NCBI GenBank assembly: GCA_905202215.1
Contig: CAJKRG010000001.1
Location: forward strand, 1 to 64,000
Direction of reading: 5' to 3'
DNA length: 64,000 bases
Source of the DNA: an uncultured Porphyromonadaceae bacterium
GTDB taxonomy: Bacteria; Bacteroidota; Bacteroidia; Bacteroidales; Muribaculaceae
In this document: piece after piece, positions 52,425 to 61,910 of the stretch
How positions within the stretch are numbered: position 1 is the stretch's first letter
Layout of the letters: the number at the start of each line of letters is the position of its first letter
The notes under the pieces: generated by a model
Told to the model about the DNA's origin: nothing
Seen by the model: the letters and a program-made list of their open reading frames with translations, nothing else
Database searches by the model: none
Translations under genes and position numbers: made by a program

Positions 52425-54224
52425 ATGAAAAAGATAATGATACTATCGGTCATGGCTTTGGCCATGACATCGTGCTCCGACTATCTCGATTGCCAGCCGG
52501 AACATTCCTTCGGGTCCGAATCTTTCCTTGCCAACGAGGATGAGCTGCGTCTTTACTCTTATGGTTTCCTTCAGAATAATTTGCCCGGCATAAGCTCCGT
52601 GGCATTCAATATCCAGCGTCACAATCAGGTGGCAAGCTGGGGCGGCGATGAGCATTCTGATCTGGGATTCACTAAAAATAAGTGGAACTGTCTCGATCCG
52701 GAGGTCTTCGGCACCCGTCAGCAAGGCGGATGGGGTACCGGTAACTGGGGAGCGCTCCGTGCGACCAACTACTTCCTCGACAACATGCCCCGTGCCAAAG
52801 GCAATGTTGACGAAAGTGTCTATAACCATTATGAGGGCGTCGGACGTTTCTGGCGAGCATGGTTCTACTATGACATGGTGCAGGAGTTTGAAAATGTTCC
52901 TTGGTATGAGCACGAAGTCAAATCCAACGATAAGGAGGCTCTCTACAAGACACAGGACAGCCGCGCGTTTGTGATGGAACGTGTGCTGAAAGATATAAGC
53001 TTCGCAGCCGAGCACTGTTCGATGGATAACAAATACTGGACCAGCCGCACTCAGATCAACCGTTATGTGGCTTTGGCCATGAAAGCAAGAATATGTCTGT
53101 ATGAAGGCACATACAGAAAATATCATACCGAGCTGGGACTCAATGATTACGAAATGTGGCTCAGAGAAGCGGCCTCGGCGGCCAAAGAACTTATGGACAG
53201 TAAAAAGATGAGTCTGGTAAGCGATTATAAGTCCTTGTTCATCAAATCATCGCTTGCGAATTCGGAAGTGATACTGGGAGTGGCATATGATACTGAAATC
53301 CGTCGTCACGACCTGACATGGCAGATTTTCTCGCCTACTGCCGGCAGTAACTGGTCGATGACTCATCCATTCATATGTACCTATCTCATGACCGATGGTT
53401 CGCGTTATACCGACAAACCCGGATATGAGACCAACGAATTCAAGGAAGTGTTCGCCGACCGCGACAAACGTCTTGCCGCTACAGTGCTTGGCCCTGACTA
53501 TAAGAAGATGGTAAATGGAGTGATGACACAGGTCTCCCCAATGCTCGATATAACAAAGAGCGGTTATCAGATGATCAAATGGGCTCTCACCGATGGCGGT
53601 GCATTCGAAAGTCAGGCATTGTCCTATAATTCGGCCCCTCTCTTCCGATATGCCGAAGTCCTTCTGACCTATGCCGAGGCTAAGGCAGAGCTGGGCGAAA
53701 TGACGGCAGATGTATGGGATTCGACTATTGCGCTGCTTCGTAAAAGAGCCGGCGTAGATCCGAAGATGCCGGAGACAGCCGATCCTTATATGGCGGATTA
53801 CTTTCTCAACAGATGTACCGACAAATATCTTCTGGAAATACGTCGCGAGCGCGGTTGTGAGCTTGCCTGGGAAGGTCTTAGATATCAGGATATACTTCGC
53901 TGGAAGTGTGGTGAGATTCTTGTGCCGGAAGGTGGCTGGGCCGGTATCTATATTCCTAAGCTCAACGAACTTTACGATCTCAACGGAGACGGCACTTACG
54001 ATGTGTGCGTATATGACGGGGAGAAACCGTCAAATGACAAGAATGCCGCATATCTCAAGGTCGGAAATGGTGTAAAACTGTCAAACGGCGACAGCGGATA
54101 TCTGATGTATGGTACGGATTACAATCTCAAATGGCACGATTTCATGTATGTGCGTCCCGTACCCAACAGCGCGATTCAGATCAATCCTAATCTGAAACAG
54201 CGTGACGGATGGTCTGATATCTGA
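52425..54224 (+). CDS. SusD-like glycan-binding lipoprotein
   Basis: 599 aa from ATG at 52425 (MKKIMILSVMALAMTSC, lipidated Cys17); the frame is open further upstream but only through susC coding sequence. The RagB/SusD fold is shown by an N-terminal TPR-like helical scaffold, EGVGRFWRAWFYYDMVQEFENVPW, and the C-terminal APLFRYAEVLLTYAEAKAEL, IRRERGCELAWEGLRYQDILRW and WSDI end. It lids the SusC barrel and binds the substrate at the cell surface. The bound glycan cannot be deduced from this sequence. Confidence 0.97.
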   Translation: MKKIMILSVMALAMTSCSDYLDCQPEHSFGSESFLANEDELRLYSYGFLQNNLPGISSVAFNIQRHNQVASWGGDEHSDLGFTKNKWNCLDPEVFGTRQQGGWGTGNWGALRATNYFLDNMPRAKGNVDESVYNHYEGVGRFWRAWFYYDMVQEFENVPWYEHEVKSNDKEALYKTQDSRAFVMERVLKDISFAAEHCSMDNKYWTSRTQINRYVALAMKARICLYEGTYRKYHTELGLNDYEMWLREAASAAKELMDSKKMSLVSDYKSLFIKSSLANSEVILGVAYDTEIRRHDLTWQIFSPTAGSNWSMTHPFICTYLMTDGSRYTDKPGYETNEFKEVFADRDKRLAATVLGPDYKKMVNGVMTQVSPMLDITKSGYQMIKWALTDGGAFESQALSYNSAPLFRYAEVLLTYAEAKAELGEMTADVWDSTIALLRKRAGVDPKMPETADPYMADYFLNRCTDKYLLEIRRERGCELAWEGLRYQDILRWKCGEILVPEGGWAGIYIPKLNELYDLNGDGTYDVCVYDGEKPSNDKNAAYLKVGNGVKLSNGDSGYLMYGTDYNLKWHDFMYVRPVPNSAIQINPNLKQRDGWSDI

Positions 54225-54275
54225 TACTATTTCACTCGACAGGTCATATAATGTTCTGTCGCATTGGTCCGGGTT

Positions 54276-54300
54276 GAGGCGGAGACATCCGCCTCTTCCT
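54276..54300 (+). terminator. Hairpin between susD and the downstream PUL genes
   Basis: An 8-bp perfect stem (gaggcgga at 54276-54283, tccgcctc at 54288-54295) with a 4-nt loop is followed by TTCCTTT. It lies about 50 bp after the susD stop and may cut transcription so that susCD is expressed above the enzyme genes, as is usual in PULs. Confidence 0.6.
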
Positions 54301-54347
54301 TTACCACCAAAATATTATGAAATATCCTATAAATAAAAACACATCTG

Positions 54348-55565
54348 ATGCTGATTGATAAATATCCAGTTTTTAAACATTTCATGGCTGTGCTGGTATT
54401 GGCCTGTTTGTCGCAGACAGTCTTCGGGGCCAATCCTGAAAGAATAAAAATAGACAAAGGCCCCTATCTGCAGGCTGTCGGTGAGAATGAGTTTACTGTA
54501 TGCTGGCGTACCAATATGAATTCGGTAGGCTGGATCGAAATTGCTCCGGACGATGGCACGCATTTCTATAAGAAAGTAAGACCAAAGCACTTTGATGCCA
54601 CTTACGGACGAAAAAACATAAGTCGTTTCCACAAAGTACGTATATCCGGTCTGGAACCCGGCAAGACCTATCGTTATCGTGTTATGCAGAATTCAGTGCT
54701 GCTTGATGAAGATTATACCCGTATTATCTACGGAGAGGGTTTTGGCAGCGACATTCTGGCTCATAAACCTTTTCAGGTAACTACACTTGATCCGACAAAG
54801 AAGACGGTGAAGTTTGCTGTCGGAAATGATTTTCATGAGAAAGATTCGCTGCTTTGCGAGGCTTTCGCCAAAGCACGCGAAAAAAAGTATGATTTCGTGA
54901 TGTTTAACGGCGACATGACTACCCGTATGAAAAATGAAGATTATATCTTCGACAATTATCTGCAAAGCGCCTCGACTCTCTTTGCCTCCGATATACCTCT
55001 GTATATGAATCGCGGCAACCATGAGAACCGTGGCTCGTTTGCAACGCACTATATGGATCTGTTTCCTACGCTCACCGGCGCTCCTTATTACACATTCCGT
55101 CAAGGTCCGGTTTTTTTTCTGGTGATCGACAGCGGGGAGGACAAACCCGACAACGATATCAGAAATCTCGATATAATGTGTCAGGATGAGTTCAGGACTC
55201 AGGAACTCGAATGGCTTAAAGGAGTGCTGGACTCTGAAGATTTTAAGAAAGCTCCGGTAAGAATCGTTTTCATGCACATGCCTCCTGACGGCACTCCCGG
55301 ATCATGGTATGGTACACAGGAACTTAATGATAAATTCATGCCGTTGCTCAATGAGGCCGGAATAGATCTGATGCTTTGCGGTCATTATCATCGGTATAAG
55401 TTTGTGCCGAAGGATGCACAAGGTTATAACAATGCCTTTCCGATCATCATTCATGACGACGGCGTCCTTCTTGAAGCCGAGGCCGACGAAAATACCATCA
55501 GTATCGTGACTTATGACCGCAATCAGAATCCTGAGCATCGGCATGAATTCCCAATAAGCAGATAA
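54348..55565 (+). CDS. Secreted purple-acid-phosphatase-like metallophosphoesterase
   Basis: 405 aa with a signal peptide (ends about residue 28, VFGAN). An N-terminal fibronectin-III-like domain (about 36-145; GPYLQAVGENEFTVCWRT, GLEPGKTYRYRV) is followed by a calcineurin-like metallophosphoesterase domain (about 153-395). Metal-binding blocks are DFH (Asp161, His163), NGDM (Asp189), RGNHE (Asn224, His225), MHMPP (His310) and GHYH (His346, His348), so the site looks complete. It would remove phosphate from mono- or diesters in the periplasm. In this PUL it probably acts on a phosphorylated glycan or on glycerol phosphate released from it. Confidence 0.9.
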   Translation: MLIDKYPVFKHFMAVLVLACLSQTVFGANPERIKIDKGPYLQAVGENEFTVCWRTNMNSVGWIEIAPDDGTHFYKKVRPKHFDATYGRKNISRFHKVRISGLEPGKTYRYRVMQNSVLLDEDYTRIIYGEGFGSDILAHKPFQVTTLDPTKKTVKFAVGNDFHEKDSLLCEAFAKAREKKYDFVMFNGDMTTRMKNEDYIFDNYLQSASTLFASDIPLYMNRGNHENRGSFATHYMDLFPTLTGAPYYTFRQGPVFFLVIDSGEDKPDNDIRNLDIMCQDEFRTQELEWLKGVLDSEDFKKAPVRIVFMHMPPDGTPGSWYGTQELNDKFMPLLNEAGIDLMLCGHYHRYKFVPKDAQGYNNAFPIIIHDDGVLLEAEADENTISIVTYDRNQNPEHRHEFPISR

Positions 55566-55572
55566 ATAATTG

Positions 55573-58158
55573 ATGAATATCATGAAAAAAACAATAATAG
55601 CAATATTGACGGGCGCGGTTTCGCTGAGTATGATGGCGAAGGGTGTCCTTCCATATCAAGATTCTTCTTTGCCTACGGAGGCAAGAGTAGAAGATCTGCT
55701 CGGTCGTATGACTCTCGAAGAAAAAATAGCGCAGATGAGCCATATACACTCATGGCAGATCTATGACGGACAAAAACTCGACAAAACCAAGCTGAAAGAA
55801 AAATGCCGTGATCTTCCATATGGATTTTTTGAAGGATTCCCACTTACGGCAGAGAGTGTTAAAAAGAATTTCCATGAGGTTCAGAAGTATCTGCTTGAAA
55901 AAACGCGTCTCGGTATTCCGGCGTTCCCTTGTGGCGAATCGCTGCATGGTGTGATTCAGGAGGGCTGCACCGTCTATCCCCAGACTATTGCTGTAGGCAG
56001 TACTTTCAATCCCGATCTCGCGCGAGAGATGACGAAATACATCTCGGGCGAACTCAATACTTTGGGAATTAAACAGGTGTTCGCTCCATGTATGGATGTG
56101 GTGCGCGAAATCCGCTGGGGCAGGACAGAAGAGTCGTTCGGAGAGGATCCGTGGCTTTGTTCTGTGATGTCGCTTGCGCAGGTGCGCGGATATCTTGACG
56201 GCGGCACATCACCCATGCTCAAACATTACGGACCACATGGAAAACCTAACAGTGGTCTGAATATTGCCTCTGTAGAATGCGGAACCCGAGATCTATTCGA
56301 CATATATCTCAAACCGTTTGAGGCCGTTATCGAAAAAATGCCTGTCATGGCCGTGATGTCAAGCTATAATTCATGGAATCATATCCCCAATTCTGCATCG
56401 CATTTTCTTCTGACAGATATACTGAGAGGAAAATTTGGCTTCAGAGGGTATGTGTATACCGACTGGGGAACATTGAATATGCTCAAAAATGTGCATCGTA
56501 CGGCTGAAACCAATTTCGATGCCGCTTTTCAGGGTCTGACTGCGGGAATAGACGCCGAAGCGTCGAGCAACACATTCTCCACTTTGCAGGAAAATATCGC
56601 CGCCGGGAATTTGGATGAAAAATATGTCGATCAGGCCGTGCGTCGAATCTTGCGGGCCAAGATCGAGACAGGTCTTATGGACGACCCCTATCTGGAGCAT
56701 TGCGCGTTCTATCTTCCCGTCGGAAGTGAGGAGGGAGCCGTCCTTTCGCGTCGAATAGCTGACGAATCTGTAGTTCTGTTGAAGAATGACGGTAATCTGT
56801 TGCCTCTTGACCCTGCCAAGGTAAAAAAACTTGCTGTCATCGGGCCTAATGCGGCTTGTGTGCAGTTCGGGGATTACTCCTGGAGTAAAAATCCGAATGA
56901 CGGAGTGACGCCTCTCGAAGGTATCAGGAAGCTTGTTGGCGACAAGATTGATGTGCGTTACTCCAAGGGATGTTCACTTTCATCTCTTGATACGGCAGGC
57001 ATAGATGAAGCCGTGCGTCTTGCCGGTGAGAGTGACGTTGCAGTGCTTTTTGTTGGCAGTTCTTCCACTGTGTTTGTCCGTGAGAGCGGTGCATCTACAT
57101 CGGGCGAAGGTGTCGATCTAAGTGAGATCGAGCTTACAGGCGCCCAGGAAGAACTGGTAAGAAGAGTGGCATCTACAGGAAAGCCTGTAGTGCTGGTATT
57201 GGTTTCGGGAAAACCTTTTGCGATTCCCTGGGCTGCAGAAAATGTACCTGCGATACTTGTACAATGGTATTGCGGTGAAAAAGAAGGCGACAGTATAGCA
57301 GATATTTTGTTCGGTAATGTCAATCCGTCGGGAAAACTTAATTTTTCGTTCCCCCGTTCAACTGGGCAGTTGCCTGTTTATTATAACTATCTGCCTTCCG
57401 ACAAGGGATATTATAAAAAGCCCGGTTCGTATGAAAAACCGGGGCGTGACTATGTCTTTTCTACTCCGATGCCTTTATGGAGCTTCGGGCACGGACTGAG
57501 CTATACGGATTTTGATTATGTGTCGGCTCGTACCGACAAGGATTCTTATATGCCTTTTGACACGATACGCGTTACTGCCGATATCAGAAACATAGGAAAC
57601 AGGGCCGGCAAGGAAGTGATGCAGGTATATGTGCGTGATGTCGTCAGCTCTGTCGTCACACCTGTCCGACAACTCAAAGGATTTCAGAAAAAAGAAATTG
57701 CACCGGGCGATACTGAAATATTTACAGTCGGTATACCTGTAAAGGAACTATACCTTACCGATGAAAACGGCAACCGCTATCTGGAAGACGGCAAGTTTGA
57801 GATTCAGATCGGTACATCTTCGGCAGATATACGTCATACCATACCGGTATGGGTAGGTGGACGGAAGGAGTCTAAAGTTGAGGAACCTGCCGTTGAAAAT
57901 AAAAAAGTACTATCGAAAAAGAATGTAAGAATGAGAAAAATCTCAGGGTGTGTTCGCGATATTCAGGCTACGCCGATAGAGGGGGTGGAAGTTTCTTCCG
58001 ATATGACCGATGTGAAAGTCTATACCGATAATAAAGGTAATTATACTATTGAAGTCCCTGCTGAATCCAATCTTACGTTCCTTAAGTCCGGCTACAGCCG
58101 CTATTCAAAATACATTAAGGACAGTAACACGGTCAACGTACAGATAGTACGTGAATAG
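55573..58158 (+). CDS. GH3 beta-glucosidase with C-terminal carboxypeptidase-regulatory-like domain
   Basis: 861 aa from ATG at 55573 (a TTG one codon earlier or an ATG at 55582 are alternatives); signal peptide ends near LSMMAKG. GH3 barrel (about 30-390) with nucleophile Asp297 in VYTDWGTL, GH3 C-terminal sandwich (about 405-650), fibronectin-III-like domain (about 680-770; PFDTIRVTADIRN). An extra C-terminal domain (about 790-861; ISGCVRDIQATPIEGVEV, YTDNKGNYTIEV) resembles carboxypeptidase-regulatory/CNA-B repeats and is unusual on a GH3 enzyme; a basic Lys-rich linker joins it. Predicted to release terminal beta-glucose (or similar) from the PUL substrate. Confidence 0.92.
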   Translation: MNIMKKTIIAILTGAVSLSMMAKGVLPYQDSSLPTEARVEDLLGRMTLEEKIAQMSHIHSWQIYDGQKLDKTKLKEKCRDLPYGFFEGFPLTAESVKKNFHEVQKYLLEKTRLGIPAFPCGESLHGVIQEGCTVYPQTIAVGSTFNPDLAREMTKYISGELNTLGIKQVFAPCMDVVREIRWGRTEESFGEDPWLCSVMSLAQVRGYLDGGTSPMLKHYGPHGKPNSGLNIASVECGTRDLFDIYLKPFEAVIEKMPVMAVMSSYNSWNHIPNSASHFLLTDILRGKFGFRGYVYTDWGTLNMLKNVHRTAETNFDAAFQGLTAGIDAEASSNTFSTLQENIAAGNLDEKYVDQAVRRILRAKIETGLMDDPYLEHCAFYLPVGSEEGAVLSRRIADESVVLLKNDGNLLPLDPAKVKKLAVIGPNAACVQFGDYSWSKNPNDGVTPLEGIRKLVGDKIDVRYSKGCSLSSLDTAGIDEAVRLAGESDVAVLFVGSSSTVFVRESGASTSGEGVDLSEIELTGAQEELVRRVASTGKPVVLVLVSGKPFAIPWAAENVPAILVQWYCGEKEGDSIADILFGNVNPSGKLNFSFPRSTGQLPVYYNYLPSDKGYYKKPGSYEKPGRDYVFSTPMPLWSFGHGLSYTDFDYVSARTDKDSYMPFDTIRVTADIRNIGNRAGKEVMQVYVRDVVSSVVTPVRQLKGFQKKEIAPGDTEIFTVGIPVKELYLTDENGNRYLEDGKFEIQIGTSSADIRHTIPVWVGGRKESKVEEPAVENKKVLSKKNVRMRKISGCVRDIQATPIEGVEVSSDMTDVKVYTDNKGNYTIEVPAESNLTFLKSGYSRYSKYIKDSNTVNVQIVRE

Positions 58159-58174
58159 TTTATATTTAGCAGCC

Positions 58175-59332
58175 ATGAGAAAATTTCTTTTGACAATCAC
58201 CTTTATCGGCTCGGCTTTCGGGCTGGGTGCGGTTGTTGATAATGAGATCGTAATCCCGGATATCGAAGGCTATATGACGCTTAAAGGAGATATGCATTTG
58301 CATACGGTATTTTCCGATGCTCGCGTCTGGCCTACAACACGCGTTGACGAAGCCTTATGGGAAGGTCTTGATTTCATAGCGATGACCGACCATGTCGATA
58401 CGCGTTTGCAAAGACAGATCAAGGCCGGATATTTCAACGAGGATAAGGCAGACAGAAACGCTTCATATGCGATTGCACGAAAATATGCGGGAAAACGTCT
58501 TCTGGTTATTCCTGGCGGTGAAATTTCCCGTGGAATGCCCCCTGGTCATTTCAATGTGTATTTCATAAGCGATGCAGACGCGATATGCAGGGAGGCCGAA
58601 AAGAACGATGAAGATCATATGAAAGCGATGGAAAGTGGTCTTGATGAGGCGCTCCGCCAGGGCGCTTTTACGCAATGGAATCATCCGAACTGGGAAAAGC
58701 AGGCTCCCAACGGTGTGAAGATCTGGCCGGAACATGATAAAATCCGGAAGGACGGCAAAATGATGGGAATAGAGATATACAACCAGTTCTCCGGCTATTG
58801 TCCCGAGGCTCATCGTTATGCTCTTGATCATGACCTGGCTATGACGGGCGGTTCTGATGCCCATTATCCGTTTTTTCAACTTGTGGATTACATGCACGGA
58901 CAGCATCGGCCTGTGACACTCATATTCGCAAAGGAAAGAACTCTTGCGGGTCTTCGCGAGGCTCTTGACCACCGTCGTACTGCTGTTGTCGCCGAGGAAA
59001 CCGTTTATGGCGACGAACTATCTCTTCGGCCTCTCTTCGCAGCTATGGTGACTGTTTCCGACAAAAAAGTCACCGACCGTAAAGCTACATTCACTATACG
59101 AAATAATTCGACGGTTCCGATACGTTTCAAAAAGGGTACGGGTTCCGAAAAATATTATTATAGTCCCGATTTTGTATTACGGCCCTTCGAGAGTAAATCG
59201 CTTACGGTAAGTCCGCTGCTTGTGGATAATCGCCCCGGTGTAATTGAAGAGAATGTGGTGGAAGTAAATTTCATCATCGAGAATTTTATGGTCGCGCCCG
59301 ATACACCTCTGACGGTGAAATGGATATTATAA
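58175..59332 (+). CDS. Secreted PHP-domain metal-dependent phosphoesterase
   Basis: 385 aa from ATG at 58175 (MRKFLLTITFIGSAFG, signal peptide); a GTG at 58151 inside the preceding gene is less likely. PHP metal ligands are all visible: HLH with Asp48 (DMHLHTVFSD), TDH (His73), GGEIS (Glu116), WNHPNW (His170) and GSDAH (Asp228, His230). PHP proteins hydrolyse phosphoesters with a trinuclear metal site. About 90 C-terminal residues form a beta-sandwich-like region. In this PUL a phosphodiesterase role, freeing phosphoglycerol or splitting a phosphodiester-linked glycan, is a reasonable guess. Confidence 0.88.
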   Translation: MRKFLLTITFIGSAFGLGAVVDNEIVIPDIEGYMTLKGDMHLHTVFSDARVWPTTRVDEALWEGLDFIAMTDHVDTRLQRQIKAGYFNEDKADRNASYAIARKYAGKRLLVIPGGEISRGMPPGHFNVYFISDADAICREAEKNDEDHMKAMESGLDEALRQGAFTQWNHPNWEKQAPNGVKIWPEHDKIRKDGKMMGIEIYNQFSGYCPEAHRYALDHDLAMTGGSDAHYPFFQLVDYMHGQHRPVTLIFAKERTLAGLREALDHRRTAVVAEETVYGDELSLRPLFAAMVTVSDKKVTDRKATFTIRNNSTVPIRFKKGTGSEKYYYSPDFVLRPFESKSLTVSPLLVDNRPGVIEENVVEVNFIIENFMVAPDTPLTVKWIL

Positions 59333-59348
59333 ACTTAAAATAAAAAAC

Positions 59349-60509
59349 ATGAATCGTTTATTCTTTTGTCTGGGCTGCATTCTGACCGGTTTTATCTCAA
59401 AAGGCGCCATTAATGAAAATGACATTTCTTACCGGCTGTCGGCGGCACAATTGCCTGACACTATATTTTCCGGTTATCAAGGGAAACATCATGTGCAGGG
59501 TATTGTTGTCGATGTGGCCGAAGGCTGTGCTTATTTCTCATTCACAACCAAGCTTGTAAAGACTGATCTCGCAGGAAATCTTATAGGAAGTGTTGACGGT
59601 CTTACGGGACATCTCGGATGTCTGTCCCGAAATCCTGTCGACGGACGTATCTATGGCTCTATCGAGTATAAAGATGATAAGATAGGGGTCGGTATTGCCG
59701 GAGAAAAAGCAAAGAATCGTCGAAGCGCGTTCTATATAGCTGTTTTTGACGGTCGTAAGATTACTCGGCCGGGCATGACTCCGGCTGATGATGATGTCAT
59801 GTCTACTGTCTATCTCGGTGATGTTGTGGAGGATTATTACGCAACAGTGTCTAATCAGGGAAATAATGTCGCTCACCGATACGGATGTTCAGGAATTGAC
59901 GGCGTGGCTTTTGCTCCGCAGCCCGGGGCCTCCGATGGAACTCCGGTGCTTTATGTGGCTTATGGGATCTATGGTGATCTGGAAAGAACCGATAACGATT
60001 ATCAGGTACTGTTGACCTATGATATTTCCGAGTGGGGAAAGTATGAAAGGCTGCTTGATCAAGAGGCTCCTCACAATAGCGGCCCGGCGAAGCCGCTATG
60101 CCGCTACTTTGTCTATACAGGCAATACCGAGTGGGGTATACAGAATCTGAACTATAATCCGGAACTCAAAGCACTTATCGCAGCTGTATACAAAGGGAAA
60201 AAGGCTGGATTTCCCAATTTCTCAATGTTTGCAATAGATCTGAGCCGGAAAGCTCATAAAGAAACTCTGAGAGGTTTCGATAATAAAGAGACCGGTTATG
60301 TTCTTCCTCTGAAGAAAACGGGTATCTATGATTCAACGACCGACACATATGGCTGGAGATTTCCTGACGGTGCGACGGGGATATGTTATCTTGGTGATAG
60401 TATGTACTATATATCACATAATTCGTCCAAACCGGAGCAGAGCTCGACCTTGACTTTGTATCGTTGGACCGGTGTGCCGGAAGGACCGTTTGAGAAAGTA
60501 AAATTCTGA
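59349..60509 (+). CDS. Secreted protein of unknown function, beta-propeller-like
   Basis: 386 aa with a signal peptide (ends about residue 19, ISKGA). Repeating short strands with Gly/Asp turns (HVQGIVVDVAEGCAYFSFTT, GHLGCLSRNPVDGRIYGSIE, GCSGIDGVAFAPQPGASDG, IQNLNYNPELKALIAAVY, GATGICYLGDSMYYIS) suggest a five- or six-bladed propeller. No family or catalytic motif was recognised. It is 16 bp after the PHP gene and 30 bp before the glycerol-1-phosphate dehydrogenase, so it belongs to the PUL; a lyase, a hydrolase or a binding protein are all possible. Confidence 0.75.
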   Translation: MNRLFFCLGCILTGFISKGAINENDISYRLSAAQLPDTIFSGYQGKHHVQGIVVDVAEGCAYFSFTTKLVKTDLAGNLIGSVDGLTGHLGCLSRNPVDGRIYGSIEYKDDKIGVGIAGEKAKNRRSAFYIAVFDGRKITRPGMTPADDDVMSTVYLGDVVEDYYATVSNQGNNVAHRYGCSGIDGVAFAPQPGASDGTPVLYVAYGIYGDLERTDNDYQVLLTYDISEWGKYERLLDQEAPHNSGPAKPLCRYFVYTGNTEWGIQNLNYNPELKALIAAVYKGKKAGFPNFSMFAIDLSRKAHKETLRGFDNKETGYVLPLKKTGIYDSTTDTYGWRFPDGATGICYLGDSMYYISHNSSKPEQSSTLTLYRWTGVPEGPFEKVKF

Positions 60510-60539
60510 TAATAATCAATATTTGGAAAAGTAATAGAC

Positions 60540-61874
60540 ATGACAAGGATTGAGCAAGCTCTTGAAAGAGCTACCGATACCAAAGGGCTTCTGATTTCAG
60601 ATGGAGCTATCGATAGAGTGGCCGACATGTTCAGAAAAATGTTTCCAGGCAATCGGCCTGTCGTAATAGCCGACTCCATTACGTGGAAAATCGCCGGAGC
60701 AAGAGTGAACGCCCTGTTAGCCGAAGCGGGTCTGAATCCCGACCATCCCTTCATTTTTACCGACAGCGATCTTCATGCTGAATGGAAATATATCGAAAGA
60801 CTCGACAAGGTTCTGGCAGCCACTGATGCTGTAGCTGTTGCCGTCGGGTCGGGAACGATCAACGATATTACTAAACTATCGTCGTATCATTGTGGCAAAA
60901 GATATATGAATGTTTCTACAGCAGCTTCTATGGACGGTTATACTGCTTATGGAGCTTCTATAACCAAAGACGGAGCGAAGCAGACCTTCAGTTGTCCGGC
61001 TCCGCTTGCGGTTGTGGCCGATACTTCTGTTATAGCCAAGGCTCCTGCCGAGATGACGGCCAGCGGATATGCCGATCTGTTTGCCAAAATACCGGCCGGA
61101 GCCGATTGGATTATATCGGAAGAACTGGGTATAGAACCGATTGATCCGTTCGCTTGGGGGCTTGTACAAGACAGTCTGAAAAGTGCTCTTGAGAACCCGG
61201 CCCTTATAAAATCCGGCGATAAACAGGCTATTCACCGTCTGATCGAAGGGCTTATCATGAGCGGATTTGCCATGCAGGCACATCAGACCAGCCGTCCGGC
61301 CTCAGGGGCCGACCACCAGTTCTCGCATTTGTGGAACATGGAGCATCATACCATGGCCGACGGTATTATGCCAAGTCATGGTTTTCAGGTGAGCATAGGC
61401 ACACTGATGTCCACGGCTCTGTACGAACAACTACTTAAGGAGGACATTCATAATCTCGATGTAGAGGCTTGTGTTAACTCTTGGCCTTCTCTTGAAGAAC
61501 AGATAAAGGCATCGCAGGCTATGTTCAAGGATACTGATTTTCCAACGATCGGTGAGACAGAACTCTCGGCGAAATATGTGGATAAAGATGAATTGCGCCG
61601 TCAGCTTACCGTGCTGAAGAATAACTGGTCACAGATACGATCGCGTCTTGAACGACAGATTGTACCATTCCGGGAACTCCGGGATTCTCTTGATCTTGTC
61701 GGCGCACCTACGGAGCCCGAGCATATAGGAATAAGTCGCAAGCGTTTGCGGACAAGCGCCGTGCGTGCCCAGCAGATAAGGCGTCGTTTTACCATTCTTG
61801 ATGTAGCCGTCAGACTGGGTCTGCTCGACAAATGGCTGGATGCGGTTTTTGCCGGTGAATTTAAACGGAAATAG
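60540..61874 (+). CDS. egsA: sn-Glycerol-1-phosphate dehydrogenase (AraM/EgsA family)
   Basis: 444 aa, cytoplasmic, iron-containing alcohol dehydrogenase superfamily. Motifs of AraM/EgsA are clear: AVAVGSGTINDITKLSSYHC (NAD site), STAASMDGYTAYGASIT, MTASGYADLFAK and the metal ligands Asp and His in ADLFAK, HQTSRPASGADHQFSH and MPSHGFQVSIG. It interconverts glycerol 1-phosphate and dihydroxyacetone phosphate. B. subtilis EgsA is about 50 aa shorter; the extra part is C-terminal. A cytoplasmic G1P enzyme in a PUL with phosphoesterases suggests that the imported glycan yields sn-glycerol 1-phosphate. A long hairpin terminator follows. Confidence 0.92.
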   Translation: MTRIEQALERATDTKGLLISDGAIDRVADMFRKMFPGNRPVVIADSITWKIAGARVNALLAEAGLNPDHPFIFTDSDLHAEWKYIERLDKVLAATDAVAVAVGSGTINDITKLSSYHCGKRYMNVSTAASMDGYTAYGASITKDGAKQTFSCPAPLAVVADTSVIAKAPAEMTASGYADLFAKIPAGADWIISEELGIEPIDPFAWGLVQDSLKSALENPALIKSGDKQAIHRLIEGLIMSGFAMQAHQTSRPASGADHQFSHLWNMEHHTMADGIMPSHGFQVSIGTLMSTALYEQLLKEDIHNLDVEACVNSWPSLEEQIKASQAMFKDTDFPTIGETELSAKYVDKDELRRQLTVLKNNWSQIRSRLERQIVPFRELRDSLDLVGAPTEPEHIGISRKRLRTSAVRAQQIRRRFTILDVAVRLGLLDKWLDAVFAGEFKRK

Positions 61875-61910
61875 ATCGATAAGGTAAAAAAGAAAGTTGG
61901 TTGTATTATT

